From NCBI GenBank assembly GCA_003194525.1, contig NBIV01000010.1, positions 372,001 to 436,000 on the forward strand: 64,000 bases of DNA. Reading direction: 5' to 3'. Below the pieces are notes generated by a model, which was not told the origin of the DNA, did not search any database, and worked only from the letters and a program-made list of their open reading frames with translations. Below are positions 11,772-20,930 of the stretch, one piece after another (position 1 is the stretch's first letter; each line of letters starts with the position of its first letter). The translations under genes were made by a program, and so were the position numbers. The DNA is from Gracilariopsis chorda. Taxonomy: Eukaryota > Rhodophyta > Florideophyceae > Gracilariales > Gracilariaceae.

Positions 11772-14700
11772 ATGGTGCGTCAGTTATCTGTCCTTGATAC
11801 AGGAGCTGCCCCCAACTTGATACACAGGAAGTTGGTACCACCCGCTTTTCGGGAGAACGTCCGTTTTGGTCCAGGCTTGGATATCAGCGATGAAAACGGA
11901 AACCCGATACGTACTGCTGAGTATATCACTCTCCTTGTGAGGCTTGGAACCTGTTTGGTACAGCTGGATTTCATCGTCTGCGACTCGCTCGCAGCACCGG
12001 TTATAAAGTTCAAGTGGACCACTTGTCTGGTGTATCTGGACGACATCTTCGTGTTGTCCAACAACCTGGACGAGCATCCCTCCCATGTCCGGGACGTTAT
12101 GAGAGTACTGCGTTACGCAGGAATTTCATTGAAGCTCAAGAAGTGTGAGTTTTTCACCGAATCGGTTAAGTACCTGGGGCATACCGTTCGGCCAGGGAAG
12201 CTTATAATCGACGAGGTTTGAGTGAAATCCTTAAAGAAGGCTAAACATCCAACCAAGCAGACGGAGCTCCGATCCTTCCTAGGACTGTGTAATGTGTACC
12301 GACTTTTCGTTCCGAATTTTGCAGATATCGCGGCTCCACTGAACAAACCCCTTACGAAAGGAGAGCCAGTCGAACTGGACCCCTTTGGCGATGCTGAGGC
12401 ATCCGCCTTTACGGCTTTGGTAAACGCCGTAACAGCTCCGCCAATTTTGGCTCTCCCCGAACCTGGGTTACCTTATGAGGTCGACACTGACGCTAGTGCG
12501 AACTAGGTTGGCTATGCGCTGTTCCAAACCGACGAGACCGGTGAACGACGCCCCATTGGGTACTGGTCGCGATCACTGAACGTGCACGAACGGAATTACT
12601 CAGTCTCTGAGAAGGAATGCCTTGCCGTGGTCTGGGCGCTTTCAACACTCAGGCCCTACTTGATAGGAACTCACTTCCCAGTACACACGGATCACTCCTG
12701 TCTCAGGTGGTTTAGTGGAAATCACCGAGCCCTCGGGTCGTTTGATGCGTTGGCGTCTCCGACTTCCGGAATTCGACTTCGAAGTGATGTACAAGAAGGG
12801 AAGCCTTAACTTGCAGGCAGACGCTCTCTCCCGTCTGGGAACTTCTGCTGAAGCAGAACAGACGGAGGATGCTGAAATACCATGCTTCATGGTTGGTGAC
12901 CTCGAGGGTGACGCTGAAATCCTTTTGGATAACGTGTGTGACGACATTCTCGCCACACAGACCGCAGAACCGGTTGCCGGTTCATTTATACCCACTAACC
13001 CTGAAGAGATGATTAGGGAACAGCAAACCGACCCCTTTTGCACAGAGGTTCGCGCCCGTCTTAACGGTGGATACAACATACCTTTTGGGACCAACGACCA
13101 GGGCTACTTAGTCCGAATGGTGGAAGCTACCCCCCAAATTCTGGTGACTCACTCTTTGCAGAGTCGTGTCCTTCACTTGTCACACTACGTGAAGCTTGGA
13201 GCCCACCCGGGAGGGAGGAAGTTATATCTCATCCTACGAAGCTTTTATTGGCCCGCAATGGCTTTCGACTGTTACGCGGTTCGTTGCTCCTGTTCGGAGT
13301 GCGCGAAGAATAATATCCGACTTCGGAAGCATTCAAAACCGCCAACGTCATTCCCTGCAAGGGCACCGCTCGAATTAGTAGCCATCGGCATCTTAGGAGA
13401 ACTCATAAAAATCTCGAGAGGTAACCAAAACCTACTGGTCATAACTGACAGGTTCTCGAAGCTCGTGAGAACTGTGCCCCTCAAGATGATCACTGCTGCC
13501 ACTGTGGCTCAAGTATTCGTCACCCATTGGGTTTTCGTTTACGGCCCGCCAGTACAGCTACTCTCCGACAACGGATCGCAGTTCACATCAAAGTTCTTTC
13601 AAGATGTTTGCAGAATCCTGGACATTAGGAATGTGTTTACTACAACTTATCATCCCCAGACAAATGGGCACGTAGAGAGGTTCAACCGAACGCTACTCGG
13701 TGCTTTAAGAGCATACGTTGCGGAACACCCCAAATCTTGGGACTTTTACACTGACGCAATTACTTACGCGTACAACACCCAGGCTCATCGGGTAGCATCG
13801 TTATCACCATTCGAATTGGTTCTGTCAAGAACGCCGCCTCCTCTGGCAATCGAGACTCAACCAACTTTGGATAGTTACCCCTCCCCGGGTTCGTACCGTG
13901 AAACGTGGAAGAAATGGCTCACAAAGATGGTTCCTGTCGCTCGCGCCTGGATGGAAAAAGCTCAGGCCGCATCCAAGCGGAATTTTGACGATCGTATTTG
14001 TAAACCGCTGCCCGAGCTACGGGCCGGTGATTATGTGCTCCATCGTAAGGAGTACTACAATCCTGAGAAGGAACGTCGTCAGAAATTATCACCCATTTCG
14101 AGTGGACCCTATCGGGTGATTTTAGTTGAACAGGACACCGTATTGCTGGGTATCGATAACCAACATGAACGAGTATCGCGCGATCGCGTCTGCCGCGCGC
14201 CAACTCCTTCACAGGAAGCTTCTTCTCCGCGTGCGGAAGGTAATCAGGAAGCCGCACCATCGGATCATAACGCAGGACCGGTTAATACGCTACCCCAACC
14301 CTCGGTACTTCCGCACCCGTGTCGTGGTTTGGCCGAACTACCTGAATTATGGGAACCCCTCAAGGGTAACCTCGTACTCCCTTGGGTTACTCCTACACAC
14401 TCGACGCGAATCAACCCCCAGAATACGGTGATAAACGCAGATGCCGTTTCACAACCTAAGGAGGGGGAGAACGCAGGCAATTCAACTCCGGTTGCTCCGG
14501 CATCAGCTGGACCTAAGGAAGGTGACGCGCTTGCATGTGAGACAGAAACCCAAACGGGCAGGGTTAATGCACGCGCTCATTCGCGTAGTATAACCGCACA
14601 ACCTGTGGAAAACGAAGTCAGTAATGAAGAACTTACCCCTGTTAGGGAGGCCCCTACGCGATGTCGTAGTGCGGCCGCTGGGACTCAATACAAGTCATTG

Positions 14701-14826
14701 GAGTTATCTACTTGCCGCCTTTGCTCGTCGAGTAGCGCCAGTAGACCCGAAAAGTCGGTTTCAGCCGACCCGTACACGGGAAAAGACGATGAGCACTCAG
14801 AAGGGAGCTCCCTACAACAGGGCTAG
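11772..14826 (+). pseudogene. pol: pol of element B: protease, deleted RT, RNase H, integrase
   Basis: It opens with an aspartic protease (VLDTGAAPNLI). At about 11995 the protease runs straight into the second half of RT just before YLDD; the first half of RT has been deleted. A TGA at 12219-12221 and a TAG near 12504 interrupt the frame, both at positions where element A reads a sense codon, and a one-base insertion near 12711 shifts it within RNase H. From 12715 the RNase H end and integrase are open to 14826. The integrase keeps its zinc finger and the second D and E, but the first catalytic Asp is Gly (VAIGILGEL against VAIDILGEL in element A). It cannot be functional. Confidence 0.85.
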
Positions 14827-15393
14827 AACAGACAATTTCTGTGGAAATACTTGGAAAATCCTGGTTCCGGACATGGTACTACCACGTTGAGATCCCGTGA
14901 GGGTGGGCGCAATCGGCAGTACACGAGTCAGTGTTGGACTCCGCCACAGCGGATGCGCTCACGCCAATGGTTTCATTGCGAAGTACGTCGCGGGAGACCG
15001 TTTCACGGTGCACTAGTACAGCAATGCGCTGCCCCCACAGTGTGTGTTGTGCAGGTACCCTGCCCTGACCCTAACACGGGTGGCTGACAACGCGATGTGG
15101 CCCGTGCAATCCGCCGCCCTGCACGGGGAGTGTACTCGCCACACCTACGCCGCAACGGATATCCCCCGCATACCGAAGCAATGCGCCAGACACCCCAACG
15201 GGACGGAAAGTGGTTTCCCAAAATCTGGAGGTCAAGAGCTTGTAGCAGAAAGCACTCTTGTAGAGTTTGAGCGACAGTGGCGTAGAAGAATGAATCCCCG
15301 TTATCACGGCTTGTAGCTGTCGTCTCTCCCTCCGTAGTCAGAACCCTCATACACGACTCTGCCACCCTCGTGGGTTGGCAGGAGTGTTATCCG
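14827..15393. other. linker between pol and chromodomain ORF, element B
   Basis: About 570 bases with no recognisable protein. Element A has a gap of nearly the same length (3617-4169) in the same place, so the spacing is a shared trait of the family. Confidence 0.5.
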
Positions 15394-15642
15394 ATGTCAG
15401 GAAAGCAAGATGGAACCGAGGAACCCAGTGTTTACCCACAAGAATTTGTGATTGATCGTATCGTGAAGCACAATGTTACTCCCGAAGGGAAGCTACAGTA
15501 TCCAGTCCGATGGTACGGATATAGGCCTGACGAGGGCACTTGGGAGCCAATTGAGCACCTCCATAGGTCTAAGGTCGTTTCATACCACCGTCAGACACGG
15601 TCAGAGTTGTCTCCAACCCTGGATAATGCCCAGGTGGGATAA
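15394..15642 (+). CDS. stand-alone chromodomain ORF of element B
   Basis: An intact 82-residue ORF whose first residues (MSGKQD) recall those of the element A ORF (MTGQEP). The chromodomain core shows QEFVIDRIVKH, YPVRWYGYRPDE and GTWEPIEHLHRSK; both copies end in the same AQVG. Although gag, pol and the antisense ORF of this element are full of stops, this short frame has none, which by itself could be chance given its size. Expected role: recognition of modified histone tails to direct integration. Confidence 0.7.
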   Translation: MSGKQDGTEEPSVYPQEFVIDRIVKHNVTPEGKLQYPVRWYGYRPDEGTWEPIEHLHRSKVVSYHRQTRSELSPTLDNAQVG

Positions 15643-15992
15643 GCCGATCACGGCATTAGCTGTGGTAGTCGTGCCCGCGTTGCGGTTACCTGGACAGGAT
15701 TCAAGAGAGTGGATGTAAGGTGGGAGGCTCTAGTATGAAGAGAGAGATCATATCAGAATTACCGAATTATCGGTGTTATAATATAGCAACATCCACCGCA
15801 GAAGAATCCCGAAGTGGAAGAAGAAGAATCCTTTGGAAGGAAGATAGAAGATAGTCGAATATAAAGCTCGAAGACGAGAGAAGATCTTTTGGTAGGAAGA
15901 ACAGACGCAAGGAAGTATCAGGTACCAATAGGTGGTTTTATTTCTCAAGTGTACGAGAGCCAAGGTTATCTACCGATCGCTCAGTGTGCTAT
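15643..15992. other. element B gap between chromodomain and antisense ORF ends
   Basis: Purine-rich sequence (repeated GAAGA runs) with no gene seen; it corresponds to 4404-4739 of element A. Confidence 0.4.
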
Positions 15993-17798
15993 TTACCGCG
16001 AAGAGGGCCCGGCGCCGCTCGGTGCGCCGAGGCTCCACCCTTCAGGGGCTTGTGGATCCCCCACGGGAGCGTTGTCATTAGCAGCCTCCGCATTTGTAGC
16101 GCCACCCAGCGCTTGGGGTTGAGCTTGCTCCACCGCGGTCCCGTGATCGAGGGTCGGATCATCCCAGTAGATGGGAGGTGCGTACTCCTCAGGGAACACA
16201 AACCCTTGCGGGTGACCAACTGGGTCCATGACGGGTTGTCAAAGCAGAGCCATTGCATGGCATCGCGAGATGAGAGTCTGGTCCCACGGATTTTGGTACA
16301 TGAAGAGCCCTCCAAGGGTAGAAGGACGTCCTGGAAAACAGTCGAATGGTCCTGTAGCCCCCTCGGGTTGGTTTTCCACCGGAACTCGGTCCCAATTGAC
16401 AGTATCGATCAAGTCGATTAGGGACAGGAGTTCATCCCAGTTCTGTTGGGAACCCAATGGGGTATACAAATCGAAATGCCGGATGACCGACCGAAGCAAC
16501 GGAGGAATATACCACACCCTGTAGTGTTCATAAGCGTCCCAAAGGAGATGAACCGCTACGCGGGCGACCCATTCTGCTGCCACCAAGGACCAGTACCCCG
16601 CGTACGGGTTGTGAATCAATCGAGAGCTAATTTAGTACAGATTCGGAGGGAGTTCAGCGAAACGCCCACGAGGGACTTCGACAAGACTCCACCAGGAGGG
16701 AAGCGCGACGTAGAGCGTGCTCATGGCATCGTTGCGGAGTCGCTCAACCGCGACGTGAGGGCACGGAATCAAGTATCCCCTTCGTAAGCGAGTCATCCGT
16801 TCAACTCGGACTCGGCGTTCGCTTTACTGCGTCTGAGACCTGCGAAGGTTATGAAATTCGGCCCTGAGTAGGGGACGGCTCCAGAGGAGCATGTCACGGG
16901 AAACCTATGGTTGCGACGACCGGTGTCCCAGTTCAAATAACTCTGCCAGAGCATCGCCATAGGTCACCTCTCCGTAGGATCGATAGTGCGAGACGTCGAA
17001 ACCGTAAGACAGTGGTGCTAGATGATCTCCCCGAACTTGGTGTACTCGTTCGTAGGCCAAGCAGGCCATGTAGGAGCGCACTCGGTCCAGTGATTCACCG
17101 CGACCGCGGTACAGTAGATAAGGATCCACCGCAATGCAGGAGCGCCAATGGCGAGAGCGGACCATGTCGCGTGGAATCACACTAGGAAGGAAGCCGTCAA
17201 CGGCGTAGGAGTCGATCAGAGGATCGTCGGCAGCCGCAGTCGGGTGGAACCACGGTGCGCGGGAGAAAACTAACCCGTCGGTACAGGGGGGACGACAGGC
17301 CAGTGACTCGCGCAATATCTAGTCCCTGGATTGCACCGTTAACGCCGTGACCTGCTCGCTATTCAACGCGACAGCTTGGAGGTCGAGAACCTGAACAGGT
17401 GGATAGGGAGGGTATCCCTGCGACCCCACTGGGTGATACCCGGAACAGTTGAAAGTCAGTACCTTACCCTGTTGCTGTGCCCCCTGAGGGAGTTGTTCGG
17501 ATTGGAAACACCAGAAGTATCCGGGTAGGCACTGTGAGGGAACACTGTAGGCCGACGCGGACGGAATCTCAACCGGATGCTCGGAGGGCCCAGCCGGCGG
17601 CGCGGCTGGCGATGATCCCCGAAGCGGGTTGGTGTAAAAAAGCTGCACTCCTGGCGAAGGAGGAGAGATCAGAGAAGAAGACTGAAGCCGATGAATCGGA
17701 GGAGATTGTGAACCTGTATCTGGATCGCTCGGAGGCTTGTGAGAGTGTGAAAAAGAAACCGGGGAGTCGGTAGTAACCATTGTGGCTCGAGTATTCAT
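15993..17798 (-). pseudogene. antisense ORF of element B, in frame but with stops
   Basis: Homologue of the 613-residue antisense protein of element A, read from an ATG at 17798, about 60 bases from the 3' LTR. Recognisable matches include FSRAPWFHPT, YRSYGEVTY, MLLWSRPLLRAEF, VEVPRGRFAELPP and WYIPPLLRSVIRHFDLY. The whole stretch stays in one reading frame to 15993, but carries stops near 17320, 16905, 16818, 16632 and 16240. No indel breaks the frame. The N-terminal part is Pro/Ser-rich and poorly conserved; the core is well conserved. Confidence 0.75.
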
Positions 17799-17848
17799 GC
17801 ACCGGCAGTCGGCGATTTCCCGCGCTGGGAGGCGTGAACCCTTGCCTC

Positions 17849-17860
17849 AAGGAGGGGAAA
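17849..17860 (+). promoter_or_regulatory. polypurine tract of element B
   Basis: AAGGAGGGGAAA immediately before the TG of the 3' LTR, as in element A. Confidence 0.75.
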
Positions 17861-18785
17861 TGTGGAGCAATAGAACCGATAGTATCGGTGGTGAAGACAT
17901 TCATATAGAATGTATTACCTCGTAAGGTGACGTGGCTATGAATATGAAGTACCCCCTGTTTTGGGTTGATTTGGCACAGTCGATAATGGGTACCTTCACC
18001 GGTGAATCGGGCAATGGACCTGGGTACAGGTGGTATACTGTACTGTGTGGACACCTGGCAGGTGGATGTTGGTGGCACAGCCGTGCGAGGCACCCTGACA
18101 GTGGGTTGACCACGTGTATGGACCTCGTAAGGTGTGCACCATATTAATTAATTCCTTTAGTTTATTTCAGTAGAACCTACTTAGGTGAAGTTGGCCTCAA
18201 CCGACCTCCCCTGCAGTAAAAGGTAACTGAGTCGCGTCTTCCTCCCGAAGGCCAGGCTATAGTCGTATCCACCTACGTAGGCTCATCACTCCTCGAGGAG
18301 GGTAATCACGGCTGGTTCTGGTGCGTCTACCCCTCAGGGTCATGTAGAAAGCTCCATCTATTGGTTCTACTTATCATCCGGAAGTACGGATTGTCCTGAG
18401 ACTGTGTTCGGTTTCCGCCCCTGTATACGGTATTATTTCGTTGTTCCTTATCGTTGTCGCTCCGCCTACGGACCTGCAACCGCTTGTCGCACGGTCCGCG
18501 GCTCTGCTCCGGGCTGTGCTTTCCCACGAGCGTTCACCGTCCTACGGTATGCCTTTTCCCTATCTCTTTTCCCCCTCCTTTCCAGGTTCTCCCCAATTCC
18601 CTGTTGGTCTTACTATCCCTTGGTCCCTCACCTCTGCAGGTATATCCAGTAACCGTCTCCGGTCTTACACGTGGCGTGCAGCGCATTGAGTACGGGCAGA
18701 GGGCTCTTCCGCTGTGTTCACCTCCATAGAGGGCGGAACCCGGACATCCGATAAGCGAACTATCTTCAAAGAGGTTTGCTCTACA
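17861..18785 (+). repeat. 3' LTR of element B
   Basis: A complete LTR of 925 bases, TGTGGAGCAA to GCTCTACA. Its last 572 bases match the 5' LTR. The dyad CCGATAGTATCGG lies at 17876-17888, and a pyrimidine-rich run ending CAG at 18637-18639. The base after the LTR begins the remnant of a coiled-coil ORF from a DNA transposon. Confidence 0.85.
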
Positions 18786-19124
18786 AGGCGACCCGAGAAA
18801 GAGTAAAACGATGTTCTGGAATTATTTAAAGCTTCTCTTTTACAAGAAAGAGAATTTAGACTGGTGGAAAGACAGCGATTAGAACAAGAAAGAGAAGTGG
18901 CAAGGGAAAGAATGCAAGAGGAGGCCCTCCTTAGGCTGGAGCAGCAGAAAGAAGAGAGGAAGTTGCACCAGGACGAAAGAGAGGAAGCACGCAAACAAAG
19001 AGAAGAAGAAAAACAAAGTCGCGAATCGTTTATGCCAATGTTTATGACGCCTCTTGCAAAAGGGCAAGCCCCAAACCGTGATTCTCAGTACTGCTTTAAA
19101 AACAAGTTAGTTAAACAATATTGA
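18786..19124 (+). pseudogene. coiled-coil C-terminus of a DNA-transposon companion protein
   Basis: After a stop near 18804 the frame is open to 19124 and encodes a Glu/Arg/Gln-rich, almost certainly coiled-coil chain (for example ERQRLEQEREVARERMQEE) followed by a short polar tail. Its 5' part is missing because element B abuts it. It converges tail-to-tail with the transposase pseudogene. PIF/Harbinger transposons carry a second, DNA-binding protein beside the transposase, so this may be the end of such a partner; that link is inference. Confidence 0.5.
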
Positions 19125-20930
19125 ATTCGCCTCTATGCTAAGGTGGGCCATTAAGGTGTGCAGTATGTGGTTGCTACCCACAAGTCGGGTTCGAACATTA
19201 AAGAGGCACAGGAGTGAGTTCAAAAATAGCTTTCTTTCGCCACGTTCTTCGTAAACGAAGCGCTCCTTCAAACGAAGGAATCAACACTGGAAGGCTCTCA
19301 TGCCCCACTCAGCAGCTTGTCGGGCAGACATTGCTTGTCGTGAATTCAGAAGTTCAGTTCTGTTGGTCGTGATGGGTAGCTCTTGAGACAAATTTATCAG
19401 AAATTGGTAATGTTTCTTGCTAAAAGCTGAGTCAGCAACACAGGCGGCACCAATTTTGTAGTGAAACGCCCTCAGGGAGTGATTCTTGGTACTTGAACGC
19501 TTTCCCGATATTATCGGTTGTGTAGTGTGTATATGGACTACGCCCCACAATGGTGGATATGGACACGTGGCACACGGTTTTGTGTCAATTGGCGGTTGGC
19601 CAGAGTAGTGGATGTTGCCACGAAATGTGGAGTATTCTAGGTGATTTAATTTAATATTTTCACAACCATTTCTGGCAAGCTAGTACTTAGTGCGACGGCG
19701 CGCTGCCGTTGCACCGGTAAACCTTCCCCAAAAAAGGACCCCAACCTGGGGAATTGGCTCTTTTTGTTACCGCTTGCGCGCGTGCTCTACTCCTCCTTGG
19801 AGGGAAACGCCGTAAACCACGGGAAATCTAACCCCCTTGCATATCTGAAGAGGCCCATCCTTGGGAGTATAATTGTTCCAATCACATTAGTGTTTCGCCC
19901 TGTATAGGGAGTCCTGTCCACCGGCATTGACGTATTTGTTCGTCGCTCTCGCGACTCAGCATCGCTCACTCTTCCTCCTTTCCCTTTACTCTCCTCCTTT
20001 CCCCCTTTCAGGTTAATACATCCCGCTACACGCGGCTATTCTGTGTGCACCCGCTCACACTTCCCCAATTATGTGGAAACATACCTCTACTGAGGATCAC
20101 ACCCCGCTCACGCGGATACCGACTCTTCGCCTTCACCTCCCTGCGCAAGTCGCGACAGGTGTCCCTGGTCTTACAAACCGGCTTCGCCGTGACACCTCTG
20201 GGAGGGCTGTACCCAACTGGGCTCAACACGTGAGAGGAAGATCCCGGACGTCTTACGGTGCTTTTCCCTTTTGGAGCATTGCTCCACAAATTTCCTTGTA
20301 AAGGCGATTTGAATTTTCACACATCTTTCCCCAATCTTTGACAACTGAGTCATGCATTTATTCTGGAGCATTTTAGGCAGCAGCTATGACCACACCTGAT
20401 GGCACAAAGAAGAGAACATTTCCAACGTAATGATCATGTTGCTATCCGTTGTAGAACGTGTTTTGAATAATAGCATTCCCAGTTTGTTGCAGATAAAGCT
20501 TTAATCCAACCGCCATAGCATAAAAGTCTCCAAGAAGAGAGTACTTTTCACTTACAGCAGCTCTAAATCTTCCAATTTTTTCTGCGTTTGGCATAAATAT
20601 TCTAGCATTTTCATCATATGGCAACGCTCGCAGCAAAATTAGGCGTCCAAAACGCAAAAAGAGAACAATCGAAGGCCGTTATCCCAAATTTAATACAAAG
20701 TAACATCGTGGATCTTCTAGTTTGATTCCAGAAAAGCGTTAATGCAAGACAATGCGACGCTGTTACCGATCTTGGACGACCTCGGGCTTTAGCTCTAGTA
20801 GAAATAACTTGAATGTAACTTTATGAATAGTTCAGAGTGTTCCTTGTATATAATGGTTCAAACAAGGAAAGTAAATATTCAAACGATTTGAGGTCAAATC
20901 CATAAAGAGTTGTTAGGGATTAATCGCATT
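19125..20930 (-). pseudogene. DDE transposase pseudogene (PIF/Harbinger-like) split by an LTR
   Basis: Read on the minus strand from about 20930: a helical N-terminal part (LYGFDLKSFEYLLSLFEPLYTR), ARGRPRSVTASHCLAL, then after a frameshift LILLRALPYDENARIF, GLKLYLQQTGNAIIQNTFYNG, HDHYVGNVLFF and MHDSVVKDWGK. The LTR at 20288-19487 interrupts it. Beyond it come IGAACVADSAF, QAAEWGMRAFQC and RLKERFVYEERGERK down to about 19125. The order is that of DDE_Tnp_4 transposases. Several stops and frameshifts show that it is dead. Confidence 0.8.
19487..20288 (+). repeat. solo-like LTR of a third, divergent family member
   Basis: No internal retroelement sequence accompanies it. It shares with the other two LTRs the end GCTCCACA, a dyad 18 bases from the start (CCGATATTATCGG, 19505-19517), the CTAGTACTTAG box near 19680 and a pyrimidine-rich run ending CAG at 20009-20011. 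It lies inside the transposase pseudogene, so it arose by insertion and probably recombination between two LTRs. The left edge is approximate and no target duplication is evident. Confidence 0.6.

Larger units (their letters stand above)
8646..18785 (+). mobile_element. Ty3/gypsy chromovirus element B, degenerate
   Basis: A second copy of the same retrotransposon type, bounded by a truncated 5' LTR (8646-9217) and a complete 3' LTR (17861-18785) as direct repeats. Inside, in order: primer-binding-site candidate (9221), gag (9524-10903) with a zinc knuckle (11212-11253), protease and internally deleted RT, RNase H and integrase (11772-14826), chromodomain ORF (15394-15642), an antisense ORF homologous to that of element A (17798-15993) and a polypurine tract. 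By eye the shared LTR part differs at about 6% of positions, so the insertion is not recent. Many nonsense codons and a D-to-G change in integrase make it non-autonomous. Confidence 0.9.

Noticed and set aside
19130-19210. tRNA-like T-loop GGGTTCGAAC
   Set aside because: The minus strand here encodes the C-terminus of the DDE transposase pseudogene and no cloverleaf can be formed.
20262-20288. TGGAGCATTGCT at the end of the solo LTR, near-match to a primer-binding site for the initiator tRNA in this window
   Set aside because: It lies inside the LTR end by comparison with the other LTRs and is not followed by internal element sequence; most likely coincidence.
18786-20293. Target-site duplication around the LTR insertions
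   Set aside because: Flanking bases do not match convincingly at any of the three LTR edges that could be tested.
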